Shown here: positions 27,100 through 34,976 of the stretch, piece after piece | How the letters are laid out: each line of letters starts with the position of its first letter | How positions within the stretch are numbered: the first letter of the stretch is position 1 | Assembly: GCA_019187195.1 (NCBI GenBank) | Contig: JABAQT010000020.1 | Span: 19,699 to 83,698, forward strand | Direction: 5' to 3' | Source of the DNA: Bryobacteraceae bacterium | Lineage (GTDB): Bacteria; Acidobacteriota; Terriglobia; Bryobacterales; Bryobacteraceae | DNA length: 64,000 nucleotides | Position numbers and translations under genes: made by a program | The notes under the pieces: model-generated | What the model was told of the DNA's origin: nothing | The model's input: only the letters and a program-made list of their open reading frames with translations | Databases searched by the model: none

Positions 27100-28968
27100 T
27101 CATACGCACCGGGAAGGTTCCGCACTGCACCGCGAAGCGGACAAAACGTTGATGGCCGTTTCCAGCGAATAGCACTCCCCAATGGCTTCCCGGGCGCCCA
27201 TCATCTGGTAGATCTTCGCCGTGAATTCATAGGCCGGGGGCATGTGGTGGAAGAAATGCAGCGGCCGCGGGGCGAGCAGGCCGGCCGCCTCCGGCAGATC
27301 CGTATAGCGCAGCACGTTGAGCAATACAGGCCCGTCCCAGTGACTCTCGGTAGGCTCGATCATCAGCACTCCGCCGATCCTTGGCTCGAGCAGCGCCGCA
27401 TACAGCGCCACTCCGGCGTCTGTTCCTCTTCCCGCCACCGTGATCTGCGCGGCCTGCAAGCCGCGGACTACACGCAATACCTCCTCGACGCGCAGCGCGT
27501 CGGGCGAGGTCCCCACGTGCATCGCATTGCGGAGCGTGTCGCGGTTCGTGGTGAACCGCGGATACACCAGCATCCGCGTAGCGTCCTTGGGAAACCCGGC
27601 AAAGCGGAAGAAATTCGCCGTCGCGGCGGCTTCTTCGTCATGCGGTACAAGATAGACCAGCGCCCGGCTGTTCCCGCCCTGCGCCCTTGAACTCCCTTTC
27701 TCGAGTGCCGCAAACACGCGTTTCTCGAGCAACTCCGTCAACTCGCGGCGGCGCTTGATCCATGCCCCCCGGTTGCCGGGGACGGCCGGTTTCGCCGCCG
27801 GGCGGAAAACCAGGTCGATCTTCGGGTTGATGGCGTCCCTTGGAGGATGCCCCTGGAAGACCGCCAGTTGCCGCGGTTCGGCGTTCACATAGCGCATCTC
27901 GAGTTTCCGGCCCGGCTTGCCGAGCAGGTGCGTATCGAACCAGGCGATCGCTTCTTCCCTCAAGTAATCCGAATCCGCGTGGCCGGTATCGACCACAATG
28001 TTCCGGAACCGGTCCGGCTTCCCATAGCTGCCGTAGAGGACCTTCATCAGCTCTTCGAACTTCGTATAGCCCGCTACGGGAAACAGCGAATCCTTGCGCC
28101 CGTGCGCCATCAGGAGCGGGCGGGGGGCGATCAGCGCTCCCTGGTGCGCCATCTCCTGGCGGTGGAAGTTCAACGGGAACATGCAATCGCAATGGCCCTT
28201 CTGCGTGTTCTCGTGGAGGTTCGCGACGTAGGTGCTGATGCCCATTATGGGCGCCGCGACGCGAATCCGGTCATCGAGCGCGGCCGTAAACCAGGTCATC
28301 GCGGCGCCTCCCGACCGGCCCGTCATCCCCATCTTCTGTTTGTCCACTTCCGGGCGTGTCTCGAGGTAATCCATCGCGCGGATGGCGTTCCATGTCTCCA
28401 CCCCGGCCGGCGTATACCCCCTTGCATACCAGTCCCAATGCTTCAGCCCGTACACCCCGTGGTGCACTGAATAGATCTCGCCGATTTGTATCGTGTCCGG
28501 AATCAGGCAGGCGTACCCGTTCCGGGCAAAGGAGATTCCGTGCCGCTGGTATGCCGTCTTCGAACCTTCGGCGGGACCGGCGTGCCCGCAAACGTAAACG
28601 ATCCCCGGAACGGGCCCGTCCCTTCTCGCGGGCAGGTACAAGTTCGCCGTTACATAACACTTCGGAATGCTCTCGAAGACCACGCGCTCGACCACATAAT
28701 CTTCAAAGTCGAGTTTTCCCGTGACGCGCGCCCGGAGATCGGTCCGCGCGGGCCAGGGGTCGAGCCCGAGCATGTCCTGGAGTTCCTGTCTCCTGCGCTT
28801 CCGCAGTGGCTCCCATGTCTCCCGGGAGGCCAGTTCCGCCTCGGTTCCAGCCATTATTTTCGCGGCTTCCTCTTCGAGAACGGAGAGATAGGCCGGCGGT
28901 GCGCCGGATTGAGCGGCTCCGGCAACCGCCGCCCCCGGAAACAGGCGGAACATCTGACGGCGATTCAT
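27100..28968 (-). CDS. Secreted alpha/beta hydrolase of acetyl-xylan-esterase type
   Basis: A 622-residue protein from ATG 28968, which starts a Tat-like leader (MNRRQMFRLFPGAAVAGAAQ). The first half is a serine-hydrolase domain: VPGIVYVCGHAG (oxyanion side), a nucleophile elbow MGMTGRSGGAAMTWF, an acid in MAHGRKDSLFP, and a histidine in VVDTGHADSDYLREEAIAWFDTHL. The second half, after about residue 370, repeats a weaker hydrolase-like pattern (RALVYLVPHDEE, ITVAGRGTDAGV, APRPLHFFHHMP) and is probably a second, non-catalytic or degenerate domain. The likely job is deacetylating plant or microbial polysaccharide outside the cell. It is divergent from the small membrane protein at 29137. Confidence 0.8.
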   Translation of the reverse strand: MNRRQMFRLFPGAAVAGAAQSGAPPAYLSVLEEEAAKIMAGTEAELASRETWEPLRKRRRQELQDMLGLDPWPARTDLRARVTGKLDFEDYVVERVVFESIPKCYVTANLYLPARRDGPVPGIVYVCGHAGPAEGSKTAYQRHGISFARNGYACLIPDTIQIGEIYSVHHGVYGLKHWDWYARGYTPAGVETWNAIRAMDYLETRPEVDKQKMGMTGRSGGAAMTWFTAALDDRIRVAAPIMGISTYVANLHENTQKGHCDCMFPLNFHRQEMAHQGALIAPRPLLMAHGRKDSLFPVAGYTKFEELMKVLYGSYGKPDRFRNIVVDTGHADSDYLREEAIAWFDTHLLGKPGRKLEMRYVNAEPRQLAVFQGHPPRDAINPKIDLVFRPAAKPAVPGNRGAWIKRRRELTELLEKRVFAALEKGSSRAQGGNSRALVYLVPHDEEAAATANFFRFAGFPKDATRMLVYPRFTTNRDTLRNAMHVGTSPDALRVEEVLRVVRGLQAAQITVAGRGTDAGVALYAALLEPRIGGVLMIEPTESHWDGPVLLNVLRYTDLPEAAGLLAPRPLHFFHHMPPAYEFTAKIYQMMGAREAIGECYSLETAINVLSASRCSAEPSRCV

Positions 28969-29077
28969 TATGACCCCCGATTCAAAATACACTACTTTCC
29001 CTCATGGGTGAAACGCCGCAGGTGTGTCCCATAACCCATTGATCCCCTGTAACGGACACGCGTCACGAATACTTTTC

Positions 29078-29103
29078 AACCGTCTGCCGATTGGCAGACG
29101 GTT
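29078..29103. repeat. Perfect 11-bp hairpin in the divergent promoter region
   Basis: AACCGTCTGCC (29078-29088), loop GATT, and GGCAGACGGTT (29093-29103) form an uninterrupted 11-bp stem-loop. It lies between two divergent gene starts, 34 bases before the ATG at 29137. Only TTT follows, so it is a poor terminator. It may be an operator palindrome or a leader-RNA hairpin in front of the ribosome site AAAGGAG. Confidence 0.6.
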
Positions 29104-29136
29104 TGCTCATACAACCTGGTGAAAGGAGTAGCGGCA

Positions 29137-29439
29137 ATGCCGGACGAAGTTCTCTCCATGGCAACCGAATGGATCGTCCTGGCGGTGTTGACGGCTGCCG
29201 TCATCGGCTTGGCCCTATACCGGCATCTGATTACCCAGAAGCAGGATTTCCATCTTCATACGGAAACTCGGGAGGCCTCCATCGCGGGCCGGCAATCCAT
29301 GACAGCGGGCCGTCTGCTCGCCATCGACAGGTGGGGTAAGGTTCTGACCGTGGTTACCATCGTGTATTTCCTCGCCCTGCTGGCTTGCATGTTGTATAGG
29401 GAGTTCCAGAAATCAGCCAATCAGATACTTATGAATTGA
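29137..29439 (+). CDS. Small two-helix membrane protein of unknown function
   Basis: A 100-residue protein starting at ATG 29137, fixed by the AAAGGAG at 29120-29126. It has one membrane helix at about residues 10-27 (WIVLAVLTAAVIGLALY), a soluble loop (HLITQKQDFHLHTETREASIAGRQSMTAGRLLAIDRWGKV) and a second helix at about 72-90. The His-rich loop HLHT could be cytoplasmic or periplasmic. I cannot assign a family. It has its own leader with the 29078-29103 hairpin. Confidence 0.65.
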   Translation: MPDEVLSMATEWIVLAVLTAAVIGLALYRHLITQKQDFHLHTETREASIAGRQSMTAGRLLAIDRWGKVLTVVTIVYFLALLACMLYREFQKSANQILMN

Positions 29440-29601
29440 GACATTCCTTTTTGACGGAGCATGCTTTCTTCCACCCGGCGGCTCCGCGAAGTGCAATGGG
29501 TTCAGGGCAGCGCGCCATCCGCTCGGAGAACGCGTTGCCCTTTTCTGATTCCGAGCATCAGGAGGCGTTCGTCTCGGGGCTTTTCCTTGACAACGGGAGT
29601 T

Positions 29602-30741
29602 GTGCTGTTTCCGTCTCTCACCGTCGCTCACCTGCATCGCATGGGCAAGACCATCCCGCCCGCCATTTCCGTCCTCCTTCCCGGCCTCGCTTCGAATTCG
29701 TGCCGTCTGCGCCAGGCGGTTGATGAAATCTTTCGCGTCCTCATCGGCAGAGGTTGGGCCCACCATGAGGTGGCTCACCTGGTGGCCCCCCTCCTGACTC
29801 TTTCGAGTGACCCCGGCCTGTGCGAGGGCCGCAAGTGCGGCATGGCGCTCTATTTGAGCCGCTGCGGATTCCACTGTTTCGAGGTTCCCGCCGATGTCCC
29901 CGAAACCGTTGTCGTTTCCACTCACTTCTACATCAAACCTCTGCTCGAATGGCTCACCGCGCCGAGAGACTTCCTGATCCTCGAGCTGTCTCTGGCGGGA
30001 GCCGGGCTGAAGCGTGTCTCCAACGGCATGCTGACCGAAGTCGCCCTCCCGCGCGCCGTCCCCACCTCGCTCGAGGAGATCGCTTCCTCGGACGCCCCCG
30101 CCCGCCCTCCAACCCGCCTCGCGGGCAAAGGTTCTCCCCCCTCGAACGCCATCTCCTTCGGCATCTCTTCCGCCAGTGAAGAGCGGCGGATACGGTTCTT
30201 TTGCGCCATGGTGGACCGTGGCCTCCATTCCTACCTCCAGGATCTCGGCCTCCCCCTGGTGCTGGCCGGACCCGCCCACATGGTGAATGCTTATCGCAAA
30301 CAGAATACTTATCCCGCCACGATCATCACGCCGCTGCTCGGCAACGCCGAATCGATGCCTCCCGGGGAGTTCCTCGACCGCGCCAGGGCGCTCGTGAGGG
30401 ATGAGAAAGTGCAGCAGGCCGTCCGCCACCTCGCCGGGATGGAGGAATACGCCCCCGGCGACCGCTGGTCCACAACGCTCGGCAGCGTTCTTCGCGCCGC
30501 CGCCGAGGGCCGCGTTTCCAGGCTCTTTCTCGCATCCGGCGGGGCGTGCCAGGGTGATTTTCACGAAGCGCTCGGTGACTCCACCGGCCCTTTCCCGGTC
30601 GAGGAGGATCTCCTCAACGTCATCGCCATCGAGACTCTGGCTCAGGGCGGAGAGTTGAACCTCATTCCCTCCGACCAGTTGCCGGCCCGCGCCCAGGTGG
30701 CGGCGCTGTTCCGCTACTCTCAGGATTCCGTTGAAGAATAG
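29602..30741 (+). CDS. baeRF-like (bacterial eRF1-domain) protein
   Basis: A protein of about 379 residues if it starts at GTG 29602; ATG 29641 is the next choice. The upstream frame to 29461 is Arg/Ser-rich and unlikely to be translated. It begins with the baeRF pattern PPAISVLLPG and continues SRCGFHCFEVPADVPETVVVSTHFYIKPLL. DFLILELSLAGAGLKRV follows, and VSRLFLASGGA lies near the C-terminus. These are the hallmarks of the bacterial archaeo-eukaryotic release-factor-domain proteins, suspected to act at ribosomes but not tested in most bacteria. It converges on the esterase gene ending at 30751. Confidence 0.65.
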   Translation: MLFPSLTVAHLHRMGKTIPPAISVLLPGLASNSCRLRQAVDEIFRVLIGRGWAHHEVAHLVAPLLTLSSDPGLCEGRKCGMALYLSRCGFHCFEVPADVPETVVVSTHFYIKPLLEWLTAPRDFLILELSLAGAGLKRVSNGMLTEVALPRAVPTSLEEIASSDAPARPPTRLAGKGSPPSNAISFGISSASEERRIRFFCAMVDRGLHSYLQDLGLPLVLAGPAHMVNAYRKQNTYPATIITPLLGNAESMPPGEFLDRARALVRDEKVQQAVRHLAGMEEYAPGDRWSTTLGSVLRAAAEGRVSRLFLASGGACQGDFHEALGDSTGPFPVEEDLLNVIAIETLAQGGELNLIPSDQLPARAQVAALFRYSQDSVEE

Positions 30742-30750
30742 AGGCGCGCG

Positions 30751-31656
30751 TTACCGGCTGATGATCCCTCTCTCCAATAGCCAGTCCTTCATTCTCTGGG
30801 GCCACTCCATGACCGGAGCCGGCTTCTTCGTGGGGCGCAGGCCGAATCCGTGCCCCCCATATGCGTAGATGTGCATCTCCGTGGGGATGCGCCTCGCTTC
30901 CAATTCGAGGTAGAACTTCACCGTCGGCTCCACGTGTGAAGGGTCGTCGCCGGCGCACACCAGAAATGCCGGCGGCGCATTCGCGGGAACAGGAAACAGC
31001 GGGTCCGCGTCTGGTTTCATCGCGCCCGGGCGGTACCACGGGTAGACCAGAACCGTGAAGTCGGGCCGCGAACTCTCGCGCTCGACCGGATCGGAAGCAT
31101 CCGCCCTGCCGCCATCGAACTTCGTTTCCACCATGCCCGCTACCTCGCCCCCCGCCGAGAAACCGATGAACCCGATCTTCCCCGGATCGACGCCCCATTC
31201 CGCCGCATGGCTCCGCGCCAGGCGGATGGACCGCGCCGCGTCCGCATAAACCTCGCCAGGCAGCGTGTACTTCGACCCCTCCGCCTTCGCCAGCCGGTAT
31301 TTCAGCACGAATGCGGCGATGCCCTGGGCATTCAGCCAGTCCGCGATCTCCCAGCCTTCCTTCTCGATCACCAGTTGCCGGTGCCCGCCTCCGGGCGCTA
31401 CCACCATCGCCGCTCCCGTGGCCTTATCAACCGGCGGTAGAAACACATAGATCGCCGGATAGTGTGTCACGGTGTAGTTGGCGGGCCATCCCTGATACTT
31501 TGGATTCGCCGACGGCTTGGAAACCTCCGGCCCCGTGACCCCCTCGGACCCGGGCGCGCCGTGCGGCCACAGTTTGATCTCTTCTCCCCGCCGCGCCGCC
31601 GCGGCCACGCAGGTCAACAGCAGACACGCCTTCAGCAGTCTTGAAACCATGGCCAT
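30751..31656 (-). CDS. Secreted alpha/beta hydrolase, acetyl-esterase type
   Basis: A 301-residue protein with a signal peptide (ending CVAAAA). It has AAMVVAPGGGHRQL (HGGG-like oxyanion hole), the nucleophile in GFIGFSAGGEVAGM, the acid Asp in LVCAGDDPSHVEP and the His in YAYGGHGFGLRP. This is the BD-FAE/acetylesterase-like group that removes acetyl groups from xylan or other sugars. A stop-to-start gap of nine bases separates it from the zinc-cluster gene upstream, so they probably share a transcript. Confidence 0.85.
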   Translation of the reverse strand: MAMVSRLLKACLLLTCVAAAARRGEEIKLWPHGAPGSEGVTGPEVSKPSANPKYQGWPANYTVTHYPAIYVFLPPVDKATGAAMVVAPGGGHRQLVIEKEGWEIADWLNAQGIAAFVLKYRLAKAEGSKYTLPGEVYADAARSIRLARSHAAEWGVDPGKIGFIGFSAGGEVAGMVETKFDGGRADASDPVERESSRPDFTVLVYPWYRPGAMKPDADPLFPVPANAPPAFLVCAGDDPSHVEPTVKFYLELEARRIPTEMHIYAYGGHGFGLRPTKKPAPVMEWPQRMKDWLLERGIISR

Positions 31657-31665
31657 CCTCCCGCC

Positions 31666-32307
31666 CTACGGAATAATCAGCGACGGCGATTGCTGCTCCG
31701 CCGCCAATGGCCGCTCCTGGCCGTAGCGCTGCAGCAGGAACGAAAGGAAAGACCGCCCGCGCGGGCGCTTATTGTCCCAGTGAATCCCAACGCGCTGCAG
31801 AAATACAAGCACGCCCAGCACATCCGCGTCCCTCATGCTATGCACACCCGTCTGCCGCGCCTCCGCCTCCTGAAACCGCCCGATTTCCTCGAGCGTCCGC
31901 TGCTGGATCAGGCCGGCCACCGGGTTCGTGGGCCGTGATTCGTAAATCAGCCCGCTCTGCCTCGTACGGTAAGTCCGGATCATCGTCTCCAGCGCCTCCC
32001 GCAGGTCGTTGTCATTCGCCCCGGCAGCGCTCAGCGTGGCGCCGAGAAGCATCCGCGCAAGAGCATCCAGCAGCGCCTCGTGTTCGTTCATGAACTCATC
32101 CGTCACCCGGACATCCTGGTTCGGAATCAGCTTCGGATCGACTTCGGTGAACTTCTCGTGTTTTCGCGCCTCGAGCAGGTACTCGCAATCGAGTGGACAG
32201 TCGATGCTGACCTCGCGCTCCGTTCCACAACACTGGGAGCAGATGTCACCCCCCACCCCGGGACAATACCGGCGTGCTTTCCGGGTCTCGCAGATTCGGC
32301 ACTCCAC
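31666..32307 (-). CDS. Zinc-cluster protein of unknown function
   Basis: A 213-residue protein with an N-terminal cluster of Cys in CRIC, then CSQCC, then CPLDC within the first 45 residues. This looks like a small zinc-binding domain. It is followed by a helical region (about 60-200: EHEALLDALARMLL, LREALETMIRTYRTRQ, TLEEIGRFQEAEARQTG). GTG at 32307 is the start; it lies six bases after a TACGAT box on this strand. The neighbour at 32331 reads the other way from the same 23-base gap. The family is unknown. It may be cotranscribed with the downstream esterase. Confidence 0.7.
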   Translation of the reverse strand: MECRICETRKARRYCPGVGGDICSQCCGTEREVSIDCPLDCEYLLEARKHEKFTEVDPKLIPNQDVRVTDEFMNEHEALLDALARMLLGATLSAAGANDNDLREALETMIRTYRTRQSGLIYESRPTNPVAGLIQQRTLEEIGRFQEAEARQTGVHSMRDADVLGVLVFLQRVGIHWDNKRPRGRSFLSFLLQRYGQERPLAAEQQSPSLIIP

Positions 32308-32313
32308 GTTGCC

Positions 32314-32323
32314 ATCGTATCAT
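32314..32323. promoter_or_regulatory. Bidirectional -10 element serving two leaderless genes
   Basis: On the plus strand TATCAT (32318-32323) stands seven bases before ATG 32331. On the minus strand TACGAT (32319-32314) stands six bases before GTG 32307. The two -10 boxes overlap by two bases. The whole gap between the divergent start codons is 23 bases, so both mRNAs should begin at or near their start codons with no ribosome site. Confidence 0.55.
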
Positions 32324-32330
32324 TAGGTCG

Positions 32331-32492
32331 ATGGCACGCACGGACATTTTCCTGAAAGTAGTGGTCGAGCACGAGGAGGAAGAAAACGCTTCGCGGCTGG
32401 CCGAAGAGATCTGCCGCCGCCTCGAGAAACTCTATGGAGTGCGTTACGCCGAAGTCTCGAGCATGGTTCGCCAGGGAGCGTCGGAAAACTGA
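32331..32492 (+). CDS. Small protein of unknown function
   Basis: A 53-residue protein with a regular helix-strand pattern (TDIFLKVVVEHEEEENASRLAEEICRRLEKLYGVRYAEVSSMV). It starts at ATG 32331, seven bases after a TATCAT box. The pattern of a beta-strand, acidic linker, long helix and beta-strand resembles half of a ferredoxin-like fold. It has no cysteines. The reading frame is likely real because its composition matches neighbouring genes and it is bounded by a promoter. It ends three bases before the convergent acyl-CoA ligase gene. Confidence 0.65.
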   Translation: MARTDIFLKVVVEHEEEENASRLAEEICRRLEKLYGVRYAEVSSMVRQGASEN

Positions 32493-32495
32493 CCA

Positions 32496-34106
32496 TCACG
32501 CCGTCTGAATCCGCGACGCCGCCTCCAGTCCGCGCAACTCGATTTCCGCGTCCCGCATCCGGAACTTCTGCAGCTTCCCGGTCACTGTTACCGGAAACGC
32601 ATCGACAATGCGCACATACGCCGGCACTTTGTAACGCGCGATGTTCTCGCGGCAGTACTCGCGAATCTCCTCCCCCGTCGCCTTCCCCTCGGGCTTCAGC
32701 CGCACCCAGGCGCAGACAATCTCGCCCAGCCGTTCATCGGGCAGGCCGAACACCGCCACCTCGGAAATCGCCGGGTGCGTGTGGAGAAACTCCTCGATGT
32801 CGCGTGGATAGATGTTCTCCCCTCCGCGAATAATCATGTCCCTCGAACGTCCGCGAATGCCGAAATAGCCGTCGGCATGCATCACCGCCAGATCCCCGGT
32901 GTGCAGCCACCCCTCCTCGTCGATCACTTGCGCCGTCGCCTCCGGATTGCCGTCATAGCCTTTCATGACCAGGTAACCCCGCGTGCATAACTCGCCGGTC
33001 TCGCCCACCTCGACGATCTCGCCCCCAGGACCCGTAATCTTCACCTCCGTTGAAGGCAACGCGCTGCCCACCGTGCCCACACGGTGCTCGAGATCGTCGG
33101 TGGGATGCGAAAGCGTAATCACCGGCGAACTCTCCGTCTGCCCATAAGCGATCGTCATCTCCGTCAAGTGCATGTCCGCCACCACGCGCCGCATCACCTC
33201 GACCGGGCACGGCGCTCCCGCCATGATCCCCGTTCGCAGGCTGGTGAGATCGAAGCGGGCGAAATCAGGATGCTGAAGTTGGGAGATGAACATCGCCGGC
33301 ACCCCATAGAGGGCCGTCGCGCGTTCCGCTTCCACCGCCTCGAGAGTCGCCAGCGCGTCGAAACCCGCCGACGGCTGGATCAATGCCGCGCCTGTCAGAA
33401 AACAGAGCAGCGAACTCATCACGCATCCAAAGCAATGGTAGAGCGGAACAGGCATGCACAGCCTGTCCCCTTCGGTAATCCCCAAACGCCGCGCAATCAG
33501 CCACGCGTTGTTGACCAGGTTGCGGTGGGTCAGCAGCACTCCCTTCGGCGACCCCGTAGTCCCCGACGTATATTGGATGTTCACCACATCCCCCGGCTTC
33601 GCCCCCGCTTCGTAAGGCGCGCCGGCCTCGAGAAACCGCCGCCAGGACGGGTGGTCGAAGTAAACCTCATGCCGGAGCGCCGCCCGCCCGTCCTTGCGGG
33701 CATCCGCCAGGATCCGACGGTATTCGGAACGCTCATCGGCTTCCCGCAGAAAAATCGCCTTCATCCCCGAACGTTCGAGCACGTAGCGCAGTTCGTAACT
33801 CCGGTAGGCGGGGTTCACGTTCACCAGAACGATGCCCCCTCGCGCCGCGGCCAACTGGAGCAGGATCCACTCCACGTTGTTCGTGGACCAGACCCCAACC
33901 CTATCGGCGGGCTTGAGGCCCAATCCCGCCAGGCCACGCGCCACCAGTTCCACCTGCTCGTCCAACTCCACCCAATCAAGGCGGATACCCTGGTGCCGCG
34001 CCACCAGTGCGTCCCGCCGCGGATGCGCCGCTACCGTACGGCGGAAACCTTCGTCAATCGTGAACTCGAGCAGTGCCTCTTCCGGGCCTCTTGCGTAGCT
34101 GAGCAT
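32496..34106 (-). CDS. Acyl-CoA synthetase (AMP-forming), fatty-acid-CoA-ligase family
   Basis: A 536-residue ANL-superfamily enzyme. The P-loop YTSGTTGSPKGVLLTHRN (about 178-195) binds ATP, IAYGQTESSPVITL is the A5 motif, and GWLHTGDLAVMHADGYFGIRGRSRDMII holds the hinge and A7-A8 motifs. The catalytic lysine lies in VTGKLQKF near the C-terminus. It activates a carboxylic acid, probably a fatty acid, to acyl-CoA. The ORF begins at ATG 34106, 20 bases below a TGC-TATCAT box. The gene at 34191 upstream ends 84 bases away, so it has its own promoter. Chain length is not clear from sequence. Confidence 0.88.
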   Translation of the reverse strand: MLSYARGPEEALLEFTIDEGFRRTVAAHPRRDALVARHQGIRLDWVELDEQVELVARGLAGLGLKPADRVGVWSTNNVEWILLQLAAARGGIVLVNVNPAYRSYELRYVLERSGMKAIFLREADERSEYRRILADARKDGRAALRHEVYFDHPSWRRFLEAGAPYEAGAKPGDVVNIQYTSGTTGSPKGVLLTHRNLVNNAWLIARRLGITEGDRLCMPVPLYHCFGCVMSSLLCFLTGAALIQPSAGFDALATLEAVEAERATALYGVPAMFISQLQHPDFARFDLTSLRTGIMAGAPCPVEVMRRVVADMHLTEMTIAYGQTESSPVITLSHPTDDLEHRVGTVGSALPSTEVKITGPGGEIVEVGETGELCTRGYLVMKGYDGNPEATAQVIDEEGWLHTGDLAVMHADGYFGIRGRSRDMIIRGGENIYPRDIEEFLHTHPAISEVAVFGLPDERLGEIVCAWVRLKPEGKATGEEIREYCRENIARYKVPAYVRIVDAFPVTVTGKLQKFRMRDAEIELRGLEAASRIQTA

Positions 34107-34126
34107 TCCCCTCTTCCCGTCTCGGC

Positions 34127-34135
34127 ATGATAGCA
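34127..34135 (-). promoter_or_regulatory. Extended -10 box TGC-TATCAT of the acyl-CoA ligase
   Basis: On the minus strand TGCTATCAT occupies 34135-34127, leaving 20 bases before ATG 34106. Within that leader GGGAAG and AGAGGGG serve as ribosome sites. It is the same TGC-TAnnnT form seen at other starts in this window, here with a normal leader. Confidence 0.4.
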
Positions 34136-34190
34136 GGACATGTTCCCGTTTGCCGCTCCCGATGTGCCGGTTCCCGGCCTTACCCCCGGC

Positions 34191-34952
34191 TCATGCCTGC
34201 TTGCGCGCCAGATAGAAGGTCCGGTACCCGGGGCGGACGAAAGGGTCATCCTTGAAAAATGGAGCGGCATCCCACTTCCGGATGGAACAAAAACCAGCAT
34301 CGCGCAGCGCGCCGCGAATCTCCTGGTCCGTCCAGCAGACCTGTTCGATATACTCGTGGCGCCGGCGCCACAAACGGCCTTCGCGGATGAACCATTCGGC
34401 GTCGGCGAACGCCTTGCCGGCGGACCTGTCGTATTCCCCGCGCATCACCAGAACCACGCCGGGTTTCTCGAGCCACCACGTCACGGGCCATATCCGCTCG
34501 AAAGCCAGCTCCGTATTCACATCGAAATAGAAATGACCGCCCGGATGCAACGCGCGCGCGACTGCCCTCGTGACGGAGCCCAAATCCTTCCTTTGCGGAA
34601 CATGGTTCAGAGCATCGAACTCGCAAGTCACCAGCCCTACCTGCCGCGGAAGATGAAAATCTCTCATGTCGGCCCGAATCACCTGCGCCGGCAACCCCGA
34701 AGCGCGAATCTTCCTCCTCGCCAGGCGGCACATCGCCGGAGAGAGGTCGACGGCGTAAACTTTCAGTCCCCGCCGCGCCAGTTCCACCGCCGCCGTCCCG
34801 GTCCCGCAGGCCAGATCGCAGGCGGCGTCGATCCTCGGGAACACATCCGCCAGCAGGTTCGCGCGCGCGAGCGCTCCCCACGAACGGGTGAACCCGAATA
34901 ACTCATCGTAATGTTCCGCGAGTAGTTTGTAGGGACGAACAAGTCGGGGCAT
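34191..34952 (-). CDS. Class I SAM-dependent methyltransferase
   Basis: A 253-residue protein with the SAM-binding motif ACDLACGTGTAAVELARRGLKVYAVDLS, VIRADMRDF, and TCEFDALNHVPQR, typical of Methyltransf_25-type enzymes. The C-terminal half has the aromatic lid EYIEQVCWTDQEI. The substrate is unknown. It follows the PEP-CTERM gene by 24 bases and is probably cotranscribed with it. A short inverted repeat GGCT/AGCC lies just before its start. No Shine-Dalgarno is evident. Confidence 0.82.
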   Translation of the reverse strand: MPRLVRPYKLLAEHYDELFGFTRSWGALARANLLADVFPRIDAACDLACGTGTAAVELARRGLKVYAVDLSPAMCRLARRKIRASGLPAQVIRADMRDFHLPRQVGLVTCEFDALNHVPQRKDLGSVTRAVARALHPGGHFYFDVNTELAFERIWPVTWWLEKPGVVLVMRGEYDRSAGKAFADAEWFIREGRLWRRRHEYIEQVCWTDQEIRGALRDAGFCSIRKWDAAPFFKDDPFVRPGYRTFYLARKQA

Positions 34953-34976
34953 GGCTGAGTAGCCCTGACCGCTATC

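Noticed and set aside
29413..30564. A 383-codon minus-strand frame opposite the baeRF-like gene
   Set aside because: Low-complexity Gly/Arg/Glu composition, no start signal and no motif; the plus strand carries the baeRF pattern.
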